A stretch of 64,000 bases of DNA from Epiperipatus broadwayi (Eukaryota; Onychophora; Udeonychophora; Euonychophora; Peripatidae): the NCBI GenBank assembly GCA_028023455.1, contig JAQFVV010006826.1, forward strand, positions 245,317 to 309,316, written 5' to 3'. The position numbers were made by a program, and so were the translations under genes. Of this stretch, positions 54,631 to 64,000 are shown piece by piece; positions within the stretch are counted from its first letter, which is position 1, and each line of letters opens with the position of its first letter. Under the pieces are notes generated by a model. That model worked only from the letters and a program-made list of their open reading frames with translations, made no database searches and was not told the DNA's origin.

Positions 54631-57150
54631 CATTTTTTTTAATGAAGAGAGTGCAAGATGTTGTTGGGTGAAATGTTTTTGGATCAGATCAGTTATTATT
54701 ATCAAATGCTTAGACTTATTGATAAGTTTTATAATGGTTGTTAGACTGTTGGGCTAAAAATCATCATTATCCTATAAAAGTGCAGAGAAATAGTTTAAAT
54801 ATTTAATACACATTTCTTATTGCTATTAACTATTATCGTAAAGTTGAAGTTAGATATAAGCTAATTAAGGCTTGGAAAAAATTGTTGGTTCATGTTCTGG
54901 TGTACTGTTTCACAAGAGTAATGTAGATGTGAAAGTTTTTATTCTGTACAAATTGATGTTCGACCTGTATATATGTGGGTGGACAAAGAGTCCCCATCAA
55001 GCTAGTGGAGTCATAGTTTAGCTCACTCACTAAGATATCTATTCCATATTTATAAAGTATTTAAGTACAGTTGAAGAGTTTCCCACTTGGTTATTTTCTA
55101 CACCATAAGATGATTTCTTTATTGATGGCCAGAGGTTAATAGGTATACCCAAGTCTCTCTGTATGACTAGTGATAAAGTCCTAGCATATCTCAACCTTAA
55201 TGAAAAAGTTTTCTCTTATTCGGGTCACTGCCTACCTCATATTAATGTTGATATTCCTTACAGGTGTAGGAATTACAGCTATTGCTAAGTATTACTTATA
55301 AATGTTGGATACAGGGTCGCAAACTTAATTTGATGTCAGGATGAGTGCGGATAGCGTGTGTGTGATTAGTGTACTTGAACATTGTTTTATTGATATATTT
55401 CAATTGATCAATAAGAGCAAAGAATAATAATGTAAATAAATATTAAACTTAAGGGTTAAATAAAACCTGAGAACATCGTAAGCAATGCGTATATAAAATT
55501 ATCTAGAAAATATACCCACATCCAGCTGAGAACTTCACTGGAATGGTAAGATTACTGAAATATTATTATTGTCACAAGAACATGAATATAAAGTGTATGC
55601 ATGTGTGATAATGATTAAGCTAGATACCAATTTGTTGACATTTTAAAAGTAACTAAAATTAACTTAGTCCCACCATACATCAAATATCTCCATTGGAAAG
55701 CATAGAATGAAGGCATACTAGAATAAAATAATTAATGGAAATTATATGAAATTTTATTACTGGGAGAGTTATCCTTAGAAATAAATTGGTAACTGAAAGC
55801 ATTAAACACTGGGGGGAAAAATTTAGTATTATTTCTTAGTTAAAATAACAAAATATATATGAAGGTAACTATTACCTTTATCTGTATGCTATTAGTATTA
55901 CCCCATGGCAATCATGATTCTCTAATAATGAATATTTATATTTTAAAACCTCTTAAAATTATCTATTGATTTAGGGATTTTTTTTTAATATCATATGGTT
56001 GTAAAACAAGGGAAAGTGTGTAAACCATAACATTAATGTACATATTAATTTATTAAGTTATAATTTGTTAATAAAATGTGTTATTATTTTTAAATAAAAA
56101 TTTGTGTATGTCTGTGTTTTGTGGGTTATTACAATCTAGAAATCTCAAATCCAATCATACATCAATACATTATTATTTATATTTGAAGCATCATTTTCAT
56201 AGATAATATCCGTTAAAATTTATTTAAATAGTTAATTTTCCGAGCTTAGGCAGCATGGCAGTACTCAAGATAACCAACGCTCCAGAAATAATTCAGTATA
56301 GTTGAAATATAGTTTATGAATAGGGATGGTTATTGGGTGATAGTGGATGCAGTGGTGGGCATAAAATCCTTTCCCCATCCATTGTATTCAAACATCTCCC
56401 TAGATGCACTTCCTTATGATTTTACTTTAATTATGAAAGTGTTTATAATATGTTATTTTTAAAAGATTTAATGTAAGCTTAAATTATTCGAGCTTTAATG
56501 TAAATGGACATTGGCTAAATTAAAGACAGCCAAGATCAACCTTGAAGGTGATCATGAGAAGGGTGTTTATCACAAATAATCCATAGCAACTTGTTCGACT
56601 TCCAGACCTTATTGTTCTAAATCCCTGAGAAGAGATTATAATAGGAGAAATGAGCTAGCACAATGAAAAATTTAATAGTTAAAGAGATAGTAGTGGAATA
56701 GACCTATGAATGTGAGGATGATGGAGGGATGGATCAGGAGGGTGGAGATGGATATATAACTATTTGTAATCTGAAACCAAATTTTAATTGTGACTTTAAT
56801 ACTAGTGAATGGGGAGTGTGCTGAGAATATAAATTGCAATGGGAGTTGAGCTTAAAGTTTCTTCTCTTTAACCACTCTGAGTTTCCAAGAGTATTAATAT
56901 TATTATTTTTAATGCATTCTCAGTGTTCTCTTAATCGATTGATTATTTATTAACCCATTCATTAAATGTCATTGTTGAAATTTATTAGTAAGTTATTGAA
57001 ATAAGGTTTAGCCTCAATATTTTCATTGAAGTTGCAATTTGGCACCCTGGAAAATATGATTATGGATGTTCTATCCCATCATCATTCATCCCAATAGGCT
57101 TTAGAAATAATGTTGGCTGGGAGCGGTGAAGCATCTATCAATCCATCAGA
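54631..57150. other. unassigned AT-rich DNA
   Basis: About 2.5 kb with no recognised gene or repeat family. Confidence 0.35.
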
Positions 57151-57164
57151 CCAAAAAGCTTATA

Positions 57165-57315
57165 AGTGGCACACAATGTGGCCGCAAGTGTCTAAGTGCC
57201 AGATAAAACGTTTACAATTGGTGCATAATGTGGTTGTGCGACCAAACGAAATGTCACTATGGGGTCACCCAAAAGAAGTGTTACAATTGGCTCACAACAT
57301 GGTTGCTAGAATAAG
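57165..57315 (+). repeat. three imperfect ~60-base repeats
   Basis: Units begin near 57165 (tggcacacaatgtggccg), 57218 (aattggtgcataatgtggtt) and 57288 (aattggctcacaacatggtt). They share a tggNNcacaatgtgg core and an aaatgtcac-type follow-on. More GC-rich than the surroundings. Confidence 0.5.
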
Positions 57316-59980
57316 AAATGTCACAATATATATTGTAACAATCTGGGAGTTTACTCAAAAGAGAAGGGAAGTACATCTTACAATGGTTGGATTTTAGGTT
57401 TTCAGATAGGATGCAAATGATTACACAATGAAATACATAACCTCTGATTGTATCTACTTCCAATAGACTAGCTTTACATGTTTTTATTAACCTAGATACA
57501 ATTTGTGTCAGTTAATCCAGTTCTCACTCCTTTTTAGCTTTATTATACCACAATATTCAAATTCAGGGAGTAATTGCTTTTGACTATCTTATCAGGAATG
57601 AAATCACACTAATTAGCAATTATTATATACCTATATATAGGTAAAGATTGATTGTGTGAATTCTAATATCATTGCACATAGAATAAGGGGTGTGTGTATA
57701 TATGTATATATTAAAGATTATCATAACAATTGGCATAGATATATCTTTATAATTTTAATAATTAGAACAATGATGATAAAAATGTTGGTGGTGGATATAA
57801 GAAAAAGATGAGCTAGAGACCAGATTAAAGTAACAAATTTTTTTAACATTTATTAATAACAAAAAATTAAACAAATGTTTAATAATACTGAATTATATAT
57901 TCTGCTATGCCAAAGATGAGCTTCTACCACATTGTTATCTAATAATAAAAATCTTTATCCCTCATACCATGGTAGAAATTCATGTGCTTGGTATCAATTA
58001 TTTACAAAGACATATATATAAAATAATATTTAATATAACCACGAATCTAACTGGCTAATCAATCCTATTTACAGTCACATAATAACAATCCTTGTTATCC
58101 AGTTCATATTGACAATGCTAAATTTTTTTGGGAGCCCCCCCTCTATCTATAGATGTCTCTAACATTAATAGAGAAGCATCCACAAGGTTATTAATCAATT
58201 ACACAAAAAAAAACACATAACAGATGTTAGTTAATGATTAACTCACTATCAATTCTGTCCTATTTTATAGTGTAGGTGCTTAATGTGAGATCATATTGAA
58301 GTCTTACCTTTGATTTCATATTATGCTGTCAATGTCAATTTGGTTGTGCTCTAGATTTTATTTAATAACAAAAAAAATCTAGCTAAATCTAATAACTCCC
58401 CTCCTTACTCTCATAATAAACTTTTCCAAAAAATGTGAACACATTTGCTTCCAATTGTGGAAATGAAAAATTAAAAAAAATTAATAATAGAAAATAAAAT
58501 AAAAAATCAAAATTTTCAATCATTCATACTAGTTAAAGTTTGATGACTCTGCTGGAAATTTCCTTTATATTATTAGTCCATCATTTTCAAAACTGATCTC
58601 TCTGGATAAAACAGTTCGAAGTGTGGCATTCTCCTGCTTGAAACATTAATATAGGGATCCTGTCCAGGTGATTTTCTCTTGAATTATGTGGAGGTATTTT
58701 ATAAAAGACAATGGATATTCTTCAGGCTTTGCAGCAATGAACAGATGAAGTCACTATACCTTCATGCTTATTCTATTCCCTAAGGTATTGTTGCTTTTTG
58801 CTGGAACTCATTGTATAATGATATATACTACATACATAATTAATTCAGTTCAAATTAGATATTTAATAGCAATTATTGATAACTATTTATTTTTCTGTTA
58901 TTCTCCTTGCATAAATAAAATTAAAGTTTATTAAAAAAAATATTTTTTGCTTATTCGAATTAACTTGGCTATTTATAAATTTTCAATTTAATTTGCTAGT
59001 TTGGGTTCTAGTAAGTTTAATGCTATTTCAAATAGATTTAATTCTGAATACATACATCTATCTTTGCATTTGAATTTTTAAGCATAACAAAGTTGGCTTT
59101 TATTTAGCAAGAGCATCATTTTGAAAAAAAAAAAGGATGAAGATTCGAATTGCTTTTATATAGCATGCAGTTTGAAAGAGAGCTTAGCTCGTTTTCACCT
59201 TTTGGTATATTAAATCTTGCATTTCCTTATATGTTGACATAATTTCCTATTGTTGTATGTATATTTACTTGCAGTAATGGTATTAAAACAATTATTAATG
59301 AAATTTTAATTTTGTTTTCGCAGTTGGTTGCTACATGATTAATTTTAGATTAGGTCATCATTTTATGCATCTTATCTAAACATCTTAATTATTGTTAATC
59401 TAATTAATGACATACAACACGAGTTTCTAACTTTAGTGTTAACATACATATATGTTTGACTGAGCCTAATTGTTTAATGATTTTTATAATCTTTTTTAGG
59501 TAGAAAAATTAAGTTGCAGTGGAATTTAGTAGCAAATATATTATACATTAAATAGTTTGTTTAAATTGTAAATGCGCATTCATATGTTGTAACAGTACAA
59601 AGATCAAGGTAATATTAAAATGCAAGTGATCATTAAAAAATAAGGTTAATTCAAATAAAATTTAAAAATCAATTATACACACTTAATATGACCCATTCTC
59701 TGATAATCAAAATAATCTTAGAAAATAGGATTATTTTAAGTATAATCATTCCAAAAGTATTTTCTGCATTCAATTAAAAATTAATCTTTAAGCATTAAAC
59801 ACTCTATGCCCATCATCATTTTAATGTAATTCCTTTATTGCTGTGTGTCTCCAAAGATTTGCATGGTTTTTTTTAGGGTTAGTGGATATTAGTGGCATAC
59901 GTTTTAAATAAGTTTGAAAAGCAAATTCAAACCAAATTGATTAATAAAAATGACAACAATTTATTTACATTATCACAATC
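57316..59980. other. unassigned AT-rich DNA
   Basis: No recognised gene, RNA or repeat family. Confidence 0.35.
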
Positions 59981-59984
59981 TTGG

Positions 59985-60305
59985 TACTAACATGGGGTTT
60001 GAACATTCCATCATCAGATTTTCAATGAACTGGATGGCTGAAGAGTTGTGGGTTGGAGTAGTTTGAAGCCTGTCCATTAAAGTATGAAGATTGACTATCT
60101 TAATATAAAGTTGAGCACTGATTGTATATTTGTGTGGAGATAGTAATCTGGATCAACTGATAATTACTAGTTTAGCATGAAATACGTTTATTGGTGATTA
60201 TTTATCTTTTCAACATGCGTGTGATCAGGTGGGTCAGCAATATGAGAAGGCACGGAGAGTTGAGGGTCATGTGAAAGTCTGAATTTGAATCCCTTATATA
60301 TAAAC
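59985..60305 (+). mobile_element. family A unit (A11)
   Basis: A nearly complete single plus-strand unit: the 5' block with cattccatcatcagatttt (about 60006), a tatcttaatataaa block, the ribozyme region at 60143-60201, ggtgattatttatcttttc, and the B-box-like end gaatttgaatccc near 60284. Non-coding. Confidence 0.7.
60143..60201 (+). ncRNA. decayed hammerhead ribozyme (family A, A11)
   Basis: The core reads CTGATAA (G8 to A). Helix II is mostly lost (ATTACTAGTTTAGCAT). GAAA and a near-palindromic ATACGTTT remain, as does helix I ATCAA/TTGGT with a G-U pair. Confidence 0.55.
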
Positions 60306-61515
60306 TCATTGCTTATATATTTGCAACTACCATAATATAAGGAAAGTACACAAACAAAATATTCAATTGATGAAACATAAACACTATATTTAAGGCCTTT
60401 TAGTTAAATATAAAGAAAGCTCTTAACTAATAAAATGTTTTAACCATAGTTTGTATAGACAATGTAAGTTTACTATATATACACACCTTTAGTGATAGCT
60501 TATCAATTCAGTCCTGATTGTGATTATCCTCTTCAGATATCACTGATGGTAGATAATGAAGATAAATACCACTAGAGACAGATGTATGGTAGATCTTATA
60601 GAAGAGTTCATTTCTTTTTTTATAGCATGGGTTTCTTCTGTAAAGTAGGCAATGAAGCATTTCAATGTTTGTCTGAATACAATTACAGTTCCAGGTCATT
60701 AGACTCGTTTGTTCTTTATTTTGTAACTAGTCTTTGCTAGCTAATATCATCATTATTGCTGAGGTGGATGGCTTGTTGAAAAATTCTTTAAAACAATCAG
60801 CAAAATACACCCATCTGAAACTGATCTGAGGGAGGCTAATTCCATTAGCAGTTTTCCTTTTTAACAGCTATTTTCTATCAGCACTTTTTCTTCTCCCCAC
60901 TGACTCAATTTGCACTGCTGTTTTCTTGATTCAGGACTAAACTATGGTCATTTATTTTATTTTCAGACTTATATAAATTTTCACTTTATACTTTTAAGAA
61001 ACATTTGTCCCCATCATTATTTAGTGGACCATCTTTGGTATGAAATAGGTTCTCTGCTATTGATTTAATATGCGACCCTAAGTTAAATTATGCAGAGAAA
61101 ATCACAACTGTAAAGTTTTTATTTATTAAAACTGTATCTTTTTGAAATAGTTTATTAATAAATTAGTAGAGTGATTGATTCTGGAGTTCAAAATCCAAGG
61201 ACTGTGATCATTATGCCACTTCTGATGTTCAAACTTCTTATGAACTGAAAAAATAAACCATTTGATTATTATTTATTAGTAAATCATTTTAAATTTTGTA
61301 ATCTGGGCTATTTTCACTAATTAAAGGCAACATATGCTTTTAATAGGGAGAAAACATTAATTATTAAAATTAATGATTTTTTTTTACATTCTAATATAGA
61401 TCTGTCCACAGCATGACCAGTCAAGAGGTTTTGATTTTTTTGAGTAAAGAAATAAAATAACTGAATCGAATGATCATTAGATATTTTAATTTTATCACTA
61501 ATTGATAACTTTGAT
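60306..61515. other. unassigned AT-rich DNA
   Basis: No recognised element. A 63-codon minus frame at 60508-60699 shows no domain. Confidence 0.3.
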
Positions 61516-61519
61516 GTTG

Positions 61520-62160
61520 ATATTATTATCTGTCATCATCATCACTACCAACCATTATCAATCCATTGCAGGATGAAGGTGTCTCCAAGTTCAATCCATC
61601 TTTTCTGATCTTCAACTTCTCTTCTCCACATCACCCCTGCACACATTCTTATTTCACTCATCCATCTCACTTGTGGTATTTTTCTGGGTCTTTTACAATC
61701 TCTTGGGGTCCAGTTTAAGATTTCAATTGTCCAACTATTATCATCTCTTCTAGCATTTATCCAGCCCAACTCCACTTCAGCTTTTAATTTTTTCAATGTT
61801 TGTTCTCTTACCCATATATTGCATTTTTGATTATTCTTGTTACTCCCAACATGCATCTGTCCATACTTCTTTGATTGGTCTGAAGTCTCTGTATTGCTCT
61901 TCTATCAAGTGTCCAAGTCTCAGATCCATAAGTAAATAGTGGTAAAACACATTTATTAAAAACTTTTCTTTTCAAACACATAGGCATATTTCCTTTTAGT
62001 ATCAAATTATTTCTACAAAAGCACTCCAACCAAGTTTAATTCTATGATTAATTTCATCCATTATGTTTCTATCTGTATTAATAATCTGATCAAGGTATTT
62101 GTAGCTGTTAACTTCTTCTAACTCATCATAATCAATCTTTATTATCTGTACACTGATATA
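61520..62160 (-). pseudogene. RTE-type LINE C-terminal fragment
   Basis: Read from about 62140 down: ELEEVNSYKYLDQIIN (the YLG-type block after the RT), IMDEINHRIKLGW, then KRKVFNKCVLPLFTYGSETWTL (61808-62029), RSMDRCMLGVT, and after a frameshift VREQTLKKLKAEVELGW, WTIEILNWTPRDCKRPRKIP, VRWMSEIRM, W-R-DQKRWIELGDTFILQWIDNG (61545-61856). These are the successive C-terminal blocks of RTE-like elements, down to the usual last LG-x-Y/F-x-x-QW. The endonuclease and RT core are missing (5' truncation). The element ends in an ATC-rich tail near 61540. Same family as 23945-24720, but better preserved. Confidence 0.85.
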
Positions 62161-62380
62161 TTTCTCAAATATAAAATGTGTCTAAGAAACAATCTTGCAC
62201 TATTTTGATCCTATGTGCATGTACTGAGCATTCACAGTAAATACCCATGCAGTTAGTATCAATTAGTTCTGTTTAGTTATAGTTCAGCTGTAATTAATGA
62301 TAGCACTCTCCAATAATTTAATATCTGTACTTTATTTATAATATTAGACACAACTCTCAGATAAGTAAGTTTTTTTTTTT

Positions 62381-62483
62381 CATATGTCATAGCATCGGCC
62401 GGGACGTGAACCCACAACCATCTGCAACCAACTACTTGCTTGCAAGGCGGCTGCGATGATCTCTCGGCTAACAACGCTTGACT
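62381..62483 (-). mobile_element. tRNA-derived SINE with poly(A) tail
   Basis: A second copy of the SINE at 16741-16842. On the minus strand: AGCGTTG start, A-box-like TTAGCCGAGAGATCATCGCA, B-box GGTTCACGTCC (close to consensus), GATGCT end that can pair with the start, CATATG, and an A-tail (T-run at 62371-62380 on the plus strand). The long extra arm suggests a type II tRNA (Ser or Leu class) ancestor; this is inference. Confidence 0.8.
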
Positions 62484-63865
62484 AAATAAGTTTTTTAATA
62501 AACTCCTTGAATTACTTTTCATAGACCTTTTTAATATATAATAAAAAACGAGTGCTTTCTATCATTTACATTTTTTAGCTATTTAATCGTTGTTTGTAGT
62601 TGTTGTTTAAAATCTTTTATTTTTACAATCCCAATATCAATATCATATTGATTCCAAATTTATTATTTTGTTTTCTATTTCTTTTAATAGCCCAATTCTA
62701 CATTTTTCAAGACTTTTTTGCATTATTTTCTTTCTTGGCATAATTTTAAAACTCGATTTCATTGTTTTTATATCCATAATTAAAACCGATAAATGATATT
62801 GATTCCAAGATTTTCCTTCTAAAGTACAAAGTATAACTTTTTAAAGTAGTAACTTTGCAGAGTATTTTAATTATTTTCTTTTATCTTTAACTGTATTTGC
62901 TTTATCTAATTATATGCTGGGGTTTTTTTTTTTTTTAATTTATATTTCCATTCTCTACAATACGCAAACAATACAAATCTGTTAAAAAATAATTTTATTT
63001 TATTGAAATGTATTCTTAACCCTATTTTTAAAGTAAAAATAGTAAACTACAGGTGAAATCTATGACATCTTTTACCAATACTGAAAGTGATGTTTTAGTA
63101 TATTTATTGATATTCGCCTGCCCAATCATATTATTCAAATACATATTACTATAATCTATTTACATATTTACCAATCTACATTTTATGCTAATCTAACTTT
63201 GAATATTTGTCTAAGGGAAAAAAATGCTAAGATCACTGAAAAAATTCTCTACTGTTTAAAACAACATTCCAAATTTTACTTTAGATTTGATCTCAGGCCA
63301 CTGCTTGCATTAGCCTCTCAATGTGAACATTTTATATAAAATTTTATATTAACATACAATTGTGATTGTAGTTGGTCAGTTATTGCTACAAATGTAACAA
63401 CATCTGAAATCTGAGTGTGACTAAAAAAAACACTATCTAACTCAAGAATAATTATAAATATCCTGTGACTTTCTTTACTAAAATTTCATGCATATTTTTA
63501 GAAGCTACAATTAATACTATGTATTTTTACTCTAGAGTCATATATTGGTAAACTTGATGGCAGTGCTATTTGTCCATTTTTACAGATTAGTTTCTGGTTT
63601 AGGGCCTTGAGCAGTGTGAAATTTGAATTTAAAACATTTAATCATTCAATAATTAGCATTAATTCTTTTAAGAATTTATTCTAAAGAGTCCACTAATCAT
63701 TCAAGCTTTTGATAGATAACTCAGAAATAGGGCAAATAAACTGAATTACTGCTTTTAAGTCTTTTATAGATATTTTACTGTACCTTATTGAGATATATTA
63801 CTTTTTTTATAAATCTCCTCATATACATTTTAATGCAATTTTTATATAATTCCTTCTTTATTTTT
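62484..63865. other. unassigned AT-rich DNA
   Basis: No recognised gene or repeat. Confidence 0.35.
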
Positions 63866-63866
63866 T

Positions 63867-63898
63867 AACAGTTTCGACTGTCCTGCAGTCTTCATCAG
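63867..63898 (-). ncRNA. hammerhead-like motif (Penelope type)
   Basis: On the minus strand: perfect CTGATGA, one extra A, helix GACTG-CAGGA-CAGTC, GAAA, then ACTGTT. Only the unpaired A at 10.1 and a weak helix I depart from the hammerhead consensus. The partner at 63967-64000 has CTGATGA but a damaged helix II (ACAGAT). Confidence 0.55.
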
Positions 63899-64000
63899 AG
63901 ATTTTTATAACCTTCTTTTTCCTTTTTACATTTATAATGTAAAAAACAAAAAGGTTATAAAAAGCTCTGATGAAGACTGTAGGACAGATGAAACTGTTAA
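63867..64000. mobile_element. inverted pair of Penelope-type ends, cut by the window edge
   Basis: A short palindrome centred near 63935: aacagtttcgactgtcctgc at 63867 and its inverted partner ending at 64000, joined by ggttataaaaa-type arms. It probably continues past the window. Confidence 0.6.

Noticed and set aside
57110-57397. A 95-codon ORF over the 57 kb repeats
   Set aside because: The reading frame runs through imperfect DNA repeats, and the protein repeats simply mirror them.
62381-62483. A functional tRNA gene on the minus strand
   Set aside because: It has a poly(A) tail and a diverged sister copy at 16741, so it is a retroposed SINE.
1-64000. Exons of a host protein-coding gene
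   Set aside because: Every recognisable protein motif belongs to a transposable element. No set of short ORFs with splice sites forms a known host protein by eye, although small exons could be missed.

Overview
The window reads as intergenic or intronic DNA from an animal nuclear genome. It is strongly AT-rich, full of TA microsatellites and poly(A)/poly(T) runs, has no long intact ORF, and carries many decayed transposable elements of animal type: Penelope-like with GIY-YIG, APE-type LINE, RTE, Ty3, hAT, mariner and tRNA-derived SINEs. I recognise no host protein gene and no bacterial-style operon. The repeat mix suits an invertebrate such as a mollusc, arthropod or cnidarian, but I cannot name the species.

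Layout: 0.3-1.3 kb is a cluster of hammerhead-bearing repeats (family C). At 1.5-2.6 kb is a foldback made of two Penelope-like 3' ends. At 3.8-6.4 kb is a decayed reverse-transcriptase ORF on the minus strand. At 6.7-7.3 kb is a foldback element, and at 7.8-8.5 kb a deleted hAT transposon. At 10.8-12.9 kb two foldback MITEs flank a tandem dimer of family C. At 14-23 kb are dense copies of families A and B, one SINE and a mariner scrap. At 23.9-27 kb are LINE scraps. At 27-31.8 kb I recognise nothing. At 31.8-33.7 kb family A copies recur, one split by a SINE. At 35.5-36.1 kb is a minisatellite, at 36.7-40.5 kb a nearly full-length LINE, and at 40.6-41.1 kb a family B copy. At 43.5-44.7 kb is a foldback holding the best family A ribozyme. 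At 44.8-48.3 kb are two Penelope-like elements head to head, and at 48.4-51.9 kb a Ty3 element on the minus strand. At 53-58 kb are small foldbacks and tandem repeats. At 60-62.5 kb are family A, an RTE 3' end and a SINE. The window ends in an inverted pair of ribozyme-like motifs.

The most interesting content is a population of short (about 0.37-0.48 kb), non-coding repeats. Three families that look unrelated in sequence (A, B, C) each carry a type I hammerhead ribozyme: a CUGANGA core, a helix II hairpin, GAAA, a tiny self-complementary helix III, then UH. Several copies are head-to-tail tandem dimers with one ribozyme per unit. This is the architecture of metazoan retrozymes, non-autonomous retroelements thought to spread through self-cleaved, circularised RNA and to depend on Penelope-like reverse transcriptase. 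The same window holds Penelope-like elements whose 3' ends carry a related but degenerate ribozyme-like motif, so candidate driver and passengers lie side by side. Family A also ends in a conserved tRNA B-box-like sequence. All assignments come from reading the sequence by eye; no alignment, folding or database search was run.
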